DNA of 18,790 bases from an uncultured Collinsella sp. (GCA_900552705.1 USAX01000024.1:1-18790); one strand, 5' to 3'. Positions 1-7,925 are shown, counted from the stretch's first letter. Translations and numbers: made by a program. Notes: generated by a model from the sequence alone, not told the origin.

Positions 1-664
1 CAAACGGACATTCATCACTGCCAAGACCCTGGAAAGACATGCCGTTATTAGCCGACTCGGTGAGCTTCGCATCGCCCGTGATGATAACCTTGATCTGCGC
101 ATCATAGTAAAGCGAAGCGTCGGCGTTAGACAGGACGGCGAACGCCTCCGACGACTTGACATCGAGGCTTCGGATTCCGCTCTCGTCGTCTTTGCGCACG
201 ATGCTTTCCGCGCCGTTCTTCTCGAGCAGCTCGACGAGCTTATTCAAATCCGTGATCGTCGCACCCGCCTGGGCATCAGCGTCCTCCGAAGTCGCATCAT
301 CGGCATCTTGCTCGGCGTCGTCAGCGGCGGCATCGTCAGCGGCATCGTCGCCTTCCGTCTGGTCGCCCGTGGAATCGGAACCAGTGGCGCTATCGGTGGT
401 ATCGCCTGCTGCAGCGTCATCCTTCACCGCGTCATCCCCAGCACTGTCGCTGTCGGCGCCGGCATCACTCGACCCAGACCCGATCGTGACATCGCCGTTG
501 GTCTCGCCGCTCTCGGCAGTATCCAACGCCTTCGCAGATGCGGCAGCAATCTCGTTCGAGATGTTCTGCCAGCCTGCCGCCACAGCAGCCACCGTGGGCG
601 AGCATGCTTGGAGCACCATGACCACCGTCATGAACTCTGCGAATATGCGCTTTGCCGTTCTCAT
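1..664 (-). CDS. Secreted Asp/Ala-rich surface protein, C-terminus beyond window
   Basis: An open frame without stops runs from an ATG at 664 to the window edge (about 221 codons visible). The start is supported by AAGAGGT 9 nt upstream (674-680). Residues 1-30 form a signal peptide (MRTAKRIF, then a hydrophobic stretch, then AAVAA). An LQAC tetrad lies inside, but Gln at -2 is a poor lipobox, so signal peptidase I cleavage near AVAA seems likelier. Residues about 45-125 are a low-complexity linker of Asp, Ala, Ser, Gly and Thr, followed by a folded-looking part (NKLVELLEKNG..., then beta-rich LYYDAQIKVIITGDAKL). It is the fourth gene of an operon, 39 bp after the preceding stop. I do not recognise a family; a large cell-surface or hub protein for the three anchored proteins upstream is an inference from context. 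Confidence 0.75.
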   Translation of the reverse strand, partial: MRTAKRIFAEFMTVVMVLQACSPTVAAVAAGWQNISNEIAAASAKALDTAESGETNGDVTIGSGSSDAGADSDSAGDDAVKDDAAAGDTTDSATGSDSTGDQTEGDDAADDAAADDAEQDADDATSEDADAQAGATITDLNKLVELLEKNGAESIVRKDDESGIRSLDVKSSEAFAVLSNADASLYYDAQIKVIITGDAKLTESANNGMSFQGLGSDECPF

Positions 665-703
665 CGATTCCGTACCTCTTATCCTAAAACTCCGCTTCCA
701 GAG

Positions 704-1648
704 TTATCGAGTCTCCGTCGCGCCCGTCAGAGTAGTTCCGCTCACGCTAATGTCCAGGTCGCCCCAGCCACCGGGCGTTTTGCCGTCCGCTCGGTAAAAG
801 TTGACGACCATCGAACCCGGCTCCATGGTGAACGTAGCCTTGCGAGCTGCAGCATCCACCGTCGCGCTATGGTTGGTCTCAAAGAACGGGTCGATCTCCA
901 CGTTCTCCCCCCACGTGAGCGTGACGTTTGCCAGTGCGCCCGTAACCGTCACGCGGTAGTTGTATGCAGCGTAATCAGCAAACTTGCCAGCCTCATCGAC
1001 CAGCGCGCCCTCAACCGCAGCGGTCTTGACCTCGGCCCTCTTTGACGGCACGACTTTCGCCGCCAGACAGGCTAGCTCGGTGCCGGGGCTCTTCTCCGAT
1101 ACGACCGTGGCCTTAATCACAAAGTAGGCATGTCCCAACTTGTCCTCAGGAAAGGTCACGGTGTAATCGTTCTTGGTAGGCTGATTCTCCGGAAGCTTGA
1201 CGTTTCCGGCGGGTTGGGGCGCATAGCTCCACGTGGCACCATCGAGCCCATACCCCTCGACCGTCAAGGTATACGTCACGTTTTTATCGTTGCAGAAGTT
1301 GCTGTTGCTCAGCAAATAGTTATAGATGCTAAAGGTGAAGCTGCACTGCTTGTTGTTGGGATATACCGTAACGGAGCGCTGGGCGCGGTCGAGCTCGTCG
1401 TTGCCAGGCGCACTCATATAGCCCGTGAGCAGGTCGCTCGCAAACAGGCTCTGCGCGGTGCCCGTTGCGGCGACGGACTTTAGAAATCCGTTGGCGGTGT
1501 AGGCGGAATAGGTAAAGTAACCACCCGTCACGAGCGCCACGGCGCAAGCAAGTGCGATTGCTGCCACAACCAGCTTATTCTTGGCTAGGCTCTTGCTTTT
1601 TGCCAGCTGCTCGCGCTCGGCATCCTGCTGCTTCTCTCGCTTCTCCAT
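704..1648 (-). CDS. Single-pass anchored extracellular protein (TasA/camelysin-like), third of the operon
   Basis: The 314-residue protein has a charged N-terminus (MEKREKQQDAEREQ), one hydrophobic segment at residues about 26-48 ending in GGYFTYSAYTANG, then a beta-rich extracellular part with no catalytic motif. The segment followed by an aromatic/turn motif resembles the signal region of SipW-dependent TasA/camelysin-type proteins, but I cannot show membership. The tail (MEPGSMVVNFYR, then GGWGDLDISVSG) is Gly/Thr-rich and ends ATETR without an LPXTG sorting motif. AGGAGAGGGGG lies just upstream of ATG 1648 and overlaps the stop of the preceding gene (gap 14 bp). Role is inferred: surface filament or envelope component made with its neighbours. 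Confidence 0.8.
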   Translation of the reverse strand: MEKREKQQDAEREQLAKSKSLAKNKLVVAAIALACAVALVTGGYFTYSAYTANGFLKSVAATGTAQSLFASDLLTGYMSAPGNDELDRAQRSVTVYPNNKQCSFTFSIYNYLLSNSNFCNDKNVTYTLTVEGYGLDGATWSYAPQPAGNVKLPENQPTKNDYTVTFPEDKLGHAYFVIKATVVSEKSPGTELACLAAKVVPSKRAEVKTAAVEGALVDEAGKFADYAAYNYRVTVTGALANVTLTWGENVEIDPFFETNHSATVDAAARKATFTMEPGSMVVNFYRADGKTPGGWGDLDISVSGTTLTGATETR

Positions 1649-1662
1649 GTGCGCCCCCTCTC

Positions 1663-2502
1663 CTACTTACCGCTCGTGTTGCGCGCGATCAGGTAGATCA
1701 CATCGGTCTCTTTGGCGCTCTCGTCCCACGAAAGCTTGATGATAAAGTTGAGCGTGTCATTGTCAGTCGAGCCGTCGAGCGTCTTAGCGTTGAGTTCGCT
1801 CTTGCCGAATTTCTTGTATCGGTAGAGCGGGCGCGCGTTGCGCTGGACGTTTTGATAGTCCTTGAACGTAGGGTCGCTTGCGCCCTCGCCCGGCACGGCT
1901 GCCAGACCGTCGTTCTCCTTGTTGATATATTCGAAGCTCGTAAGCAGGTTCTCTCCGGTTGCTTTCCAGCTATAAGATTTGCCGTCTGCGGTACCGCTCA
2001 CGTCGGGCGTCTGGAGCGCAGACGTGTTCTCGGCTCTGTACAGCTCAATAGTGAGACCTTCAATGTTGGTCGTATTCGCAAGCTGCAGCTCAAACCCATC
2101 GCCGCCCGTCTGGACACAAAACGGGCGCATGAGCGTCACCGTGTTGCCGGTCTTGGTATCGCCGTATTCGGGGTTGTAGCTCAGGTCGATCTGCTCTGTT
2201 GCCGTAGCGTTGGGGCCCAGCACTTTGAGCTCCGCCGGCTCCTTGATCTTGCCGACGGTGGAGCCGCGATTGGCATCGACGAACCATCCGAGCGTCAGCC
2301 CCAGCAACACGAGAAGCACGGCAAGCAAGCCCATGATGGCAAGGGATTCGCGACGGTGGCCGCTCACCCAAGCCTTGATACGCTCGATGCGGCCAGCCGG
2401 ACGCGCTTCGCCGTGCGAGCCGAACCCGTTGCCGCCGGGGTTTGCCGCTCCTTCGTTGTGTTTGATATCGCCCTGCTCGCGGGCATTAAACTGCTCGTCC
2501 AT
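1663..2502 (-). CDS. Single-pass anchored extracellular protein, second of the operon
   Basis: The 279-residue protein has a hydrophilic cytoplasmic N-terminus of about 50 residues, a transmembrane segment at about 53-73, then the juxtamembrane motif WFVDANRGSTVG (73-84), closely parallel to WFAANNRVSATG in the gene before it. The rest is a beta-rich ectodomain ending LSWDESAKETDVIYLIAR, a type of ending I associate with Gram-positive SipW-type surface proteins. The start ATG (2502) directly follows the TAA of the upstream gene, and its AAGGAGGC ribosome site (2511-2520) lies inside that gene's end, so translation is probably coupled. No sortase motif or enzyme signature is visible. Structural surface role is inferred. 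Confidence 0.8.
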   Translation of the reverse strand: MDEQFNAREQGDIKHNEGAANPGGNGFGSHGEARPAGRIERIKAWVSGHRRESLAIMGLLAVLLVLLGLTLGWFVDANRGSTVGKIKEPAELKVLGPNATATEQIDLSYNPEYGDTKTGNTVTLMRPFCVQTGGDGFELQLANTTNIEGLTIELYRAENTSALQTPDVSGTADGKSYSWKATGENLLTSFEYINKENDGLAAVPGEGASDPTFKDYQNVQRNARPLYRYKKFGKSELNAKTLDGSTDNDTLNFIIKLSWDESAKETDVIYLIARNTSGK

Positions 2503-3561
2503 TTATTTATCCGCCTCCTTGGCGGTAAAGTGCACGCGAATGTACTTGATGTTTTTGCCGATAACCTCGTCGGCGTTGTTGTAGTAGCCGGAGCAGGTTT
2601 CCACATCCGCAGAGGACATGCCGGCTCCGACAGGCGGAACCGCGCTAGGCGCCTGACCTGGCACGCTCGTGCTATCGGCGCGGAAATAGCGCGCGTGGTT
2701 ATTGTTGATGTCGCCGACGAGGGTTGTGTATCCCCCCTCGTCGCCTGTGTTAGCGAAAAGGTTGCCACCGTAGCCGGCGTTGCCCGTGCGAACATAGCTC
2801 TTGAACTGTTCCGGCCAAATCCAGTAGAGGGTTTTGGTGACGGTTTCGGTCGTGCTATTTGAGTCCGCAGCGTAAAAGCTCGACTTTGGGATGGTAAAGC
2901 TCTGCGTAATGACGGTGACGCTGGCCCCGTCCTGGGTCACCGTGGTGGTCGTGGGGACCAGCGGATTCGAGTAAAAGCCAGAGGCATCTTTGCCCTGAAA
3001 AACCAGGATATGACCGCGCACCAAATCTTTAAGCGAGTTGATGATCTCTTCGTTTTTCGATGCATCCGCAGCAGTGCCGCCCGTGCCCGCAACGCTCGTC
3101 TGAACAGAAATTTCCCAGGTCATCTCCACCGTGATATCGTGCAGGTCATTGCAGAGCGGCCTGACGTTGAGCTGGAGCTGGCCGGCCGATCCCGGAGAGA
3201 GACTGCCATCGGCACTCATGTTATTGAGGTTGAAAAGATTGTTCACGGCAAGGCTTGTACTGTCCGACGCGTAGTTGTCCTGAGTGTCGTACTTACCCGC
3301 CGTGCCGCCCTGCGTTCCCGAGAGCACAAACCGCGGGCCCTTCGCCGCGATCGTGCTCCCCGTGGCACTCACTCGGTTATTCGCGGCAAACCAGGCCAGG
3401 CATGCAAAGATGGCAACGATGGCGGCCAGCACAAACAGACCGCTCACCAGGAAATCCTTCCAGAAATCCTTGAGGGTCCGCACGTGCTCGTCGGCAGCTT
3501 GGCGGTACTCGGCCGCCGTCTTGTGCTGCTGGAGCTCGCTATGTCGGTCCATGCCACTCAT
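2503..3561 (-). CDS. Single-pass anchored extracellular protein, first of the operon
   Basis: The 352-residue protein has a cytoplasmic head (residues 1-36), a transmembrane segment at about 37-57, the juxtamembrane motif AWFAANNRVSATG, and a large Thr/Ser/Asn-rich ectodomain with LSPGSAGQLQLNV (121-133) and LYWIWPEQF (245-253). The pattern of helix, Trp-Phe-x-x-Asn turn, 'SPG' strand and a late Trp-rich strand is what I expect of TasA/camelysin-like (SipW-type) surface proteins; this is family resemblance by eye. An in-frame TAA sits two codons before ATG 3561, so the start is 3561 or the second ATG at 3552; neither has a strong ribosome site. The gene heads an operon continuing to the window edge. 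A dedicated signal peptidase, expected for SipW-type systems, is not in view and could lie beyond position 1. Confidence 0.8.
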   Translation of the reverse strand: MSGMDRHSELQQHKTAAEYRQAADEHVRTLKDFWKDFLVSGLFVLAAIVAIFACLAWFAANNRVSATGSTIAAKGPRFVLSGTQGGTAGKYDTQDNYASDSTSLAVNNLFNLNNMSADGSLSPGSAGQLQLNVRPLCNDLHDITVEMTWEISVQTSVAGTGGTAADASKNEEIINSLKDLVRGHILVFQGKDASGFYSNPLVPTTTTVTQDGASVTVITQSFTIPKSSFYAADSNSTTETVTKTLYWIWPEQFKSYVRTGNAGYGGNLFANTGDEGGYTTLVGDINNNHARYFRADSTSVPGQAPSAVPPVGAGMSSADVETCSGYYNNADEVIGKNIKYIRVHFTAKEADK

Positions 3562-3645
3562 CGTTTACGTTTGCCCTGCTAGCGGGCGTGCCATCCTTTC
3601 CGCTCGGTCGCGTTTATCCGTTGTTCGCAGGTAGAGAATTCAGGC

Positions 3646-3673
3646 AGAATACAACACCATACGATAAGGTAAA
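3646..3673 (-). promoter_or_regulatory. Possible promoter of the surface-protein operon
   Basis: Reading leftward, TTTACC (3668-3673), a 16-bp spacer and TATTCT (3646-3651) form a weak sigma70-like promoter about 85 bp before the start codon. The rest of the 275-bp gap between 3562 and 3836 shows no gene I can support. Confidence 0.25.
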
Positions 3674-3836
3674 AGAATAGCATTGACCTGCGGTTTGCTC
3701 CACAGCGCAAGCCTTAATGATGTCTTAAAGATTACGAATAGCAGCTTCTTCCATATGCCAAGGACATGGTGCAAACAAACCTGACCACTTGCACCAATCC
3801 GCAGCACCGGGCAGCGGGCACACGGCGTGCCGCCCC

Positions 3837-5141
3837 TTAACACCCCAACGCGCGCACGGGTATCACGTAGATACCGTCCTCGACCTCGCGGGCGTACTCA
3901 CCCACCCCCACAATCACGGCCATAAACTCCGGTTCGCGTGTGCGTGAACGAGGATTTCCACAGACCTTCTTGCGAACGCGCTTGAGGCTCTCAACGCCGG
4001 CGCTCGCCTTATCTTCGCTCACCTTAATCTCAAAGGCGGCCCACCGTCCATCGGCTAGCTGCACGATGGCATCGCATTCAAGGCCCGAATCGTCGCGATA
4101 ATAGCGCACGGGCGTGCTATCCAGCAGGTCGAGCGAACGTGCGTAGACCGAAAGATCGCGTATGACCAAATTCTCAAACACCAGACCAAATGTCTGCCAG
4201 TCGGCAAGCAGCGCCTGCAAGGACATACCTAGCAAGGCGCAAGCAAGGCTCGGATCTGCCAGATAGCGCTTGGGCTTGACGGTAAAGCGTCGTTTGTCGC
4301 GCGCGGCGGGAACCCAACCGGGGACCTCCTCGAGAATGAACATGCCTTTGAGGGCATCCAGGTACCTGCGCACCTTGGTCTCGTCGGCAAACGCTGCGGG
4401 TTCCCCCTCGGCACCGAACATATCCATAAGAATCGTTTTATACGTGGTCGCCTGTCCCAGATTGCGCGCGATCGATGCGGAGACTCGACGAGCAATATCG
4501 GGGTCGAGACCAACCGCCGGGAAGCTGCTCGAAAACGTAGTGTTGAGATATTCGCGAGCGATGAGCTGGGCGTCAGCCGAAACCATATCGATCGCCTCGG
4601 GCCAGCCGCCGCGGCAGGCGGCTTCGACAAGCCCCGGTGTATCGCCATTGCACCGACAGGGCTCAAAACGATGCTCAAACAAGCCCGCCAGGCTCACCTT
4701 GCCGCTGGACTCACCTGTCTCGGCAAGCGTCATGGGGTACATGCGGACGCGGCCGATGCGGCCGGCTCCACTATGCGCGGGTGCCTCCGTCTTTGAGCCA
4801 AACGCAGGCGTGGCGGAACCCGTGAGGATATAGGCGCCGCGCGTGCCCCGGGTGCGGTCAACCTCGTGTCTAACGTAGTCCCAAATCTGGGGAACTCGCT
4901 GCCACTCATCGATAATATGCGGACGGTCTCCCAGCAACATCATCGCCGGGTCGGCACGCGCGAGGTCGAGATTCTCGTCGACATACGAGGCGGACGCCCC
5001 GTGCTCAAGCGCGGCCCACGTCTTGCCGCACCACTTGGTGCCCGCAATCTCGACCGCGCCAAAGACGCGAAGGTAGCGTTCGATTTGCGCATCCACGATA
5101 CGCGGGATGTATCCGTCCCGATGTAGCCTTTCGCCCGCCAT
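3837..5141 (-). CDS. AAA-family ATPase with DUF4143 C-terminal domain
   Basis: The 434-residue protein has the layout of the AAA_14/DUF4143 family: Walker A GTKWCGKT (34-41), Walker B HIIDEWQ (75-81), a sensor-like LTGSATP (106-112), and a C-terminal DUF4143 region with FENLVIRDL (322-330), LECDAIV (354-360) and EIKVSEDK (371-378). The E323, D357, E371-x-K373 set resembles a PD-(D/E)XK nuclease-like fold, known for this family but with unclear activity. Length is typical. The biological role of these ATPases is not established; many occur as single, variably present genes. It is monocistronic here: a terminator and a repeat array separate it from the oxidoreductase upstream. The array ends about 60 bp before the start, suggesting its own regulation. 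Start ATG 5141 has a G-rich GGGGGTGG upstream. Confidence 0.92.
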   Translation of the reverse strand: MAGERLHRDGYIPRIVDAQIERYLRVFGAVEIAGTKWCGKTWAALEHGASASYVDENLDLARADPAMMLLGDRPHIIDEWQRVPQIWDYVRHEVDRTRGTRGAYILTGSATPAFGSKTEAPAHSGAGRIGRVRMYPMTLAETGESSGKVSLAGLFEHRFEPCRCNGDTPGLVEAACRGGWPEAIDMVSADAQLIAREYLNTTFSSSFPAVGLDPDIARRVSASIARNLGQATTYKTILMDMFGAEGEPAAFADETKVRRYLDALKGMFILEEVPGWVPAARDKRRFTVKPKRYLADPSLACALLGMSLQALLADWQTFGLVFENLVIRDLSVYARSLDLLDSTPVRYYRDDSGLECDAIVQLADGRWAAFEIKVSEDKASAGVESLKRVRKKVCGNPRSRTREPEFMAVIVGVGEYAREVEDGIYVIPVRALGC

Positions 5142-5190
5142 GAGCCACCCCCGCAGATTTCCAGTTCCTGCTTTCTGATTCCTCTATTCC

Positions 5191-5199
5191 ACTGTAGCA
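5191..5199 (-). promoter_or_regulatory. Probable extended -10 promoter of the DUF4143 ATPase gene
   Basis: On the minus strand TGCTACAGT reads as an extended -10 element (TGn plus TACAGT, 5191-5196), about 50 bp before ATG 5141. No -35 hexamer fits; the position is instead occupied by the nearest 12-bp repeat (5201-5212), which suggests a regulator bound there controls the promoter. Confidence 0.4.
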
Positions 5200-5200
5200 A

Positions 5201-5281
5201 ATTCGGATTTTCGGGTGGTTGCGATTCGGATTTTCATGTTCTAAGGAGTCGGATTTTCTGGTGCATGAAATTCGGATTTTC
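5201..5281. repeat. Four 12-bp direct repeats at exact 23-bp spacing (operator-like array)
   Basis: ATTCGGATTTTC occurs at 5201, 5224 and 5270, and AGTCGGATTTTC at 5247: starts are exactly 23 bp apart. The 11-bp spacers between copies are unrelated in sequence. The fixed spacing (about two helical turns) and the position next to the ATPase promoter suggest sites for a multimeric DNA-binding protein. Confidence 0.85.
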
Positions 5282-5313
5282 TGAACCCGCTGGTCAGGGG
5301 CGCCCTCATTGGC

Positions 5314-5350
5314 AAAAAAGGCGGGGAGCGCCGATACGGCACTCCCCGCC
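5314..5350 (-). terminator. Rho-independent terminator of the oxidoreductase gene
   Basis: A perfect 9-bp stem GGCGGGGAG / CTCCCCGCC (5320-5328 with 5342-5350) is followed on the minus strand by six T (5314-5319). It lies 26 bp after the stop at 5377. Confidence 0.9.
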
Positions 5351-5376
5351 CACTCAATACGCGATAGCTTTCTTAC

Positions 5377-7407
5377 TTAGAGCTCGTTGGCCGCGTGATA
5401 CGCCGTGCGAATGGCGCTCGCAATGTCGGCGGTGCGCTCGCCCGAGCAGTCGCCCACGCAGGTCACGGGCACCGTTACGCCGTCCAGGTCAAACCCGTTG
5501 GCCTTGGAGCCCACGGCCATCACCACGTAATCGCAGGCGATCTTCACCGGCTCCTCGGCGCCGTCCTCGGTGGTGCGAACGGCCTCCACGCCCTCGTCGG
5601 TAATGGCGGTCAGGCGGGTCTTAACATGCTGCTCAACGTTGTGGGCGGCAAAGTCGTTCATAATCAGCGGCAGAATGGTCTCGGACTCGCCTGCGGCAAT
5701 CTTGTCGAGCATCTCGACAATCGCCACCTCGCAGCCGTTCTGCAGCAGGTACTCGGCAGTCTCGGTGCCCACCAGGCCGCCGCCGATAACGGCGACGCAG
5801 CCCGCGAGCTCCGCCTTGCCGGCCAGCACGTCCCAGCTCGAGACGACCTTGTCCGAATCGGCGCCCGGAACGGGGATGACCACGTCGTGCGCGCCCACAG
5901 CCACAATCGCGGCGTCGGCGGCGTTGAGGTCCTCGGCCGTAGCGGCATGGTTGAGCTCAACCTTTACGTCCAGGCCGGGCAGAATCTTCTCGTAATACTC
6001 CACCGAGCGCATGATCTCGTCCTTGCGCGGAGGCGCGGCCGCCAGCACAATCTGGCCGCCCAGATGATCGCTCGCCTCGTAGACGGTCACGTCGTAGCCG
6101 CGCTTGGCCGCCACACGCGCGGCCTCCAGGCCGGCAATGCCGCCGCCCACCACGGTGATCTTCTTGTCGCCCTCGCCCGGCTTAATGGCGATGGTCGCCT
6201 CGTCGCCGTTCTCGGCATTGAGCACGCACGAGATGTACTGGCGGTTTTGGATCGCATCGACGCAACCCTTGTTGCAGTTGAGGCACTCGCGGATGGGCTC
6301 ACCCGTGGCGGCCTTGAGCGCAATGTCGGGGTCGCACATGAGCGAGCGGCCGTACGCGACGATGTCGGCCGAACCGTCTTCCAGGATCTTCTCGCCCGCC
6401 TCGACCGAGACAACGCGGCCGACGGTTGCCACCGGCACGGAGACCAGGGCCTTGACGCGCTCGGCCACGGGCAGCGTCCAGTTGTAGGGCATGGCGCCCA
6501 TGGGCGGAATGGTGTCGCCCATGTTGCCGGTGTGGTTTGCCTGCGCCACCTGAATCATGTCGATGCCGGCGCCCTCGAGCAGCTTGGCGAACTCGCAGGC
6601 CTCATCGGGCAGCAGACCGCCCTTGCCGCGCGGCGTGCCGTCGGGGTTCTCCATGATCACGGGGAGCTTGTACTCCACCATCAGCTGCGGCGCGGCTTCC
6701 TTAATGGCGGCGACGACCTCGAGCGCGTAGCGGACGCGGTTCTCGAACGAGCCACCGTACTCGTCCGTGCGCTGGTTGAGGATCGCGGAGCACAGCGAAC
6801 CCACCAGACGGTCGCCGTGGACCTCGATGGCGTCGATGTCAGCCTGCTGCGCGCGGGCGGCCGAGGCAGCGATGGCCTCCTTGATCTGGGTGAGCTGCTC
6901 CACGCTCGCCTCGTTCACAAAGTGCTGCATGTCGTGGTGCAGCTTGGCGTAGGCCTGATTGCGAATCTCGTTGGACTCGGCCATCTTGGCGGCAAAGGTC
7001 TCCTCGTCGCCGGCGGCCTTGGCCTCCTGCGCAGCTTTCGCAGCGGCCATGGAACCCATGACCATGCGGCCGACGCCGGGGACGTCGTACTCGGGGTGGA
7101 ACAGCTGCAGGGCGATCTTGGCGCCGTGCTTGTGGACGGCGTCGGCCAGCGCCTTAAACGTGGGGATCTGAGCGTCGGTCGCCAGCTTGGGCGTGGGGCT
7201 TGCGGTCATGACGGGAGCAACGTCGCCGATGACGATGTAGCTCACGCCGCCACGGGCCAGGCGCTCGTAAAAAGCCAGGCTGCGCTCACCGATGGAGCCG
7301 TCGCGCTCCTCGTAGCCGGTGGTAAGCGGCGGGAACATAATGCGGTTCTTGAGCTCAAGGGGGCCAACCGTAATGGGTTGAAGCAGCTTAGACGCAGGTG
7401 TGGTCAT
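5377..7407 (-). CDS. FMN/4Fe-4S/FAD enoate-reductase-type oxidoreductase (OYE family, NADH:flavin oxidoreductase)
   Basis: Residue numbers count from the ATG at 7413. The N-terminal Old Yellow Enzyme TIM barrel (about 8-370) starts LLQPITVGPLELKNRI and contains QRTDEYGGSFENR (214-226). It is followed by a 4Fe-4S motif C377-x2-C380-x3-C384-x11-C396, then an FAD/NAD(P) reductase half with VVGGGIAGLEAA (421-432) and VIGGGLVGTETAEYLL (542-557). Known relatives (2,4-dienoyl-CoA reductase, BaiCD/BaiH, FldZ) reduce activated C=C bonds in anaerobes; the substrate here is unknown. The usual HGAHGYL segment reads HGDRLVG (199-205), so the second ligand His and the Tyr donor are changed. I place the start at 7407 (MTTPASKL) because AGAGAGGA is 6 nt before it but touches the ATG at 7413. 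The gene stands alone. Confidence 0.93.
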   Translation of the reverse strand: MTTPASKLLQPITVGPLELKNRIMFPPLTTGYEERDGSIGERSLAFYERLARGGVSYIVIGDVAPVMTASPTPKLATDAQIPTFKALADAVHKHGAKIALQLFHPEYDVPGVGRMVMGSMAAAKAAQEAKAAGDEETFAAKMAESNEIRNQAYAKLHHDMQHFVNEASVEQLTQIKEAIAASAARAQQADIDAIEVHGDRLVGSLCSAILNQRTDEYGGSFENRVRYALEVVAAIKEAAPQLMVEYKLPVIMENPDGTPRGKGGLLPDEACEFAKLLEGAGIDMIQVAQANHTGNMGDTIPPMGAMPYNWTLPVAERVKALVSVPVATVGRVVSVEAGEKILEDGSADIVAYGRSLMCDPDIALKAATGEPIRECLNCNKGCVDAIQNRQYISCVLNAENGDEATIAIKPGEGDKKITVVGGGIAGLEAARVAAKRGYDVTVYEASDHLGGQIVLAAAPPRKDEIMRSVEYYEKILPGLDVKVELNHAATAEDLNAADAAIVAVGAHDVVIPVPGADSDKVVSSWDVLAGKAELAGCVAVIGGGLVGTETAEYLLQNGCEVAIVEMLDKIAAGESETILPLIMNDFAAHNVEQHVKTRLTAITDEGVEAVRTTEDGAEEPVKIACDYVVMAVGSKANGFDLDGVTVPVTCVGDCSGERTADIASAIRTAYHAANEL

Positions 7408-7544
7408 GGACATTCCTCTCTTGTAGGCGCGGCGGCGATGATGCCGCGTAGTTGTCTAGAGGATATGGCATGGAGCCACAGGGGCGCAACGGAAATCGGC
7501 GGATAGCAGGTGGCGGCAGGTGGATGGGGTGGGGCGGCCCGTCG

Positions 7545-7850
7545 GTTTGTCCCAATCTGTAACAATTACAGGCCAAAAACGACCCTAGAAGGTACAGATC
7601 GAGACAAACAAATTCGGTCCGGACAAACATCTCAATCTGTAACATCTGGACCCACTTTTGCCCCCTTACTGTTACAGATCGAGACAAACCAATCTAGCCT
7701 GCCGAAAGATCTAAATCTGTAACAGTAACTCGGCAAAATCCGTCCCTAGTGTTACAGATTTAGACAAACGAAGACCGTCCTACCGAAACATCTCGATCTG
7801 AAACAGCTAGCCGTCCAAATCGGGTCTAGATGTTACAGATTGAGATTTTG
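7545..7850. repeat. Four-unit, 80-bp periodic array of inverted repeats
   Basis: Left arms (consensus CTCAATCTGTAACA) start at 7551, 7631, 7711 and 7792; right arms (consensus TGTTACAGATYGAG, usually followed by ACAAAC) have TACAGAT at 7593, 7673, 7753 and 7834. Both series step by 80, 80 and 81 bp. Unit 3 has perfect 14-bp arms (7711-7724 / 7750-7763); the others tolerate one or two mismatches. Loops are about 25 nt and diverged. No gene is visible between 7414 and 7934, so this array is the main content of that gap. Function unknown: operator cluster, structured RNA or an intergenic repeat family are all possible. Confidence 0.85.
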
Positions 7851-7868
7851 TTTGGGAGGCCGAGAATT

Positions 7869-7886
7869 GGACCGAAAACACGGTCC
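7869..7886. other. Small hairpin between the repeat array and the left element end
   Basis: GGACCG and CGGTCC form a perfect 6-bp stem around AAAACA. It has no T-run, and nothing ties it to a gene. Confidence 0.4.
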
Positions 7887-7894
7887 CGGAATAA

Positions 7895-7925
7895 CAAAAA
7901 AGCTCGCCGGCTAGGCCGACGAGCT
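7895..7925 (-). terminator. Original terminator of the tRNA-fMet gene, displaced by the insertion
   Basis: On the minus strand AGCTCGTCGGC pairs with GCCGGCGAGCT around a 3-nt loop (one G-T pair) and is followed by TTTTTT. It sits 10 bp beyond the orphan tRNA 3' fragment, so it is most simply the chromosomal terminator of the uninterrupted tRNA gene. Confidence 0.85.

Noticed and set aside
601..664. Lipoprotein signal (LQAC) in the partial surface protein.
   Set aside because: Gln at -2 is unusual for a lipobox and a normal signal peptidase I site follows, so I do not call it a lipoprotein.
1552..2862. Open plus-strand frame across two surface-protein genes (436 codons).
   Set aside because: It overlaps the coupled minus-strand genes, which have ribosome sites and membrane anchors; the plus product looks like a shadow.
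3780..3840. Terminator after the DUF4143 ATPase gene.
   Set aside because: GGCAC/GTGCC arms can pair near 3818-3832, but the stem is short and no T-run follows on the minus strand.
3640..3843. Possible 67-residue minus-strand protein after the DUF4143 ATPase gene.
   Set aside because: It has no ribosome site or family resemblance, and it covers the likely promoter region of the surface operon.
5395..7506. Long open frame on the plus strand opposite the oxidoreductase (703 codons).
   Set aside because: It is a GC-rich antisense shadow: Arg/His/Leu/Val-rich with no domain, while the minus strand encodes a complete, recognisable enzyme.
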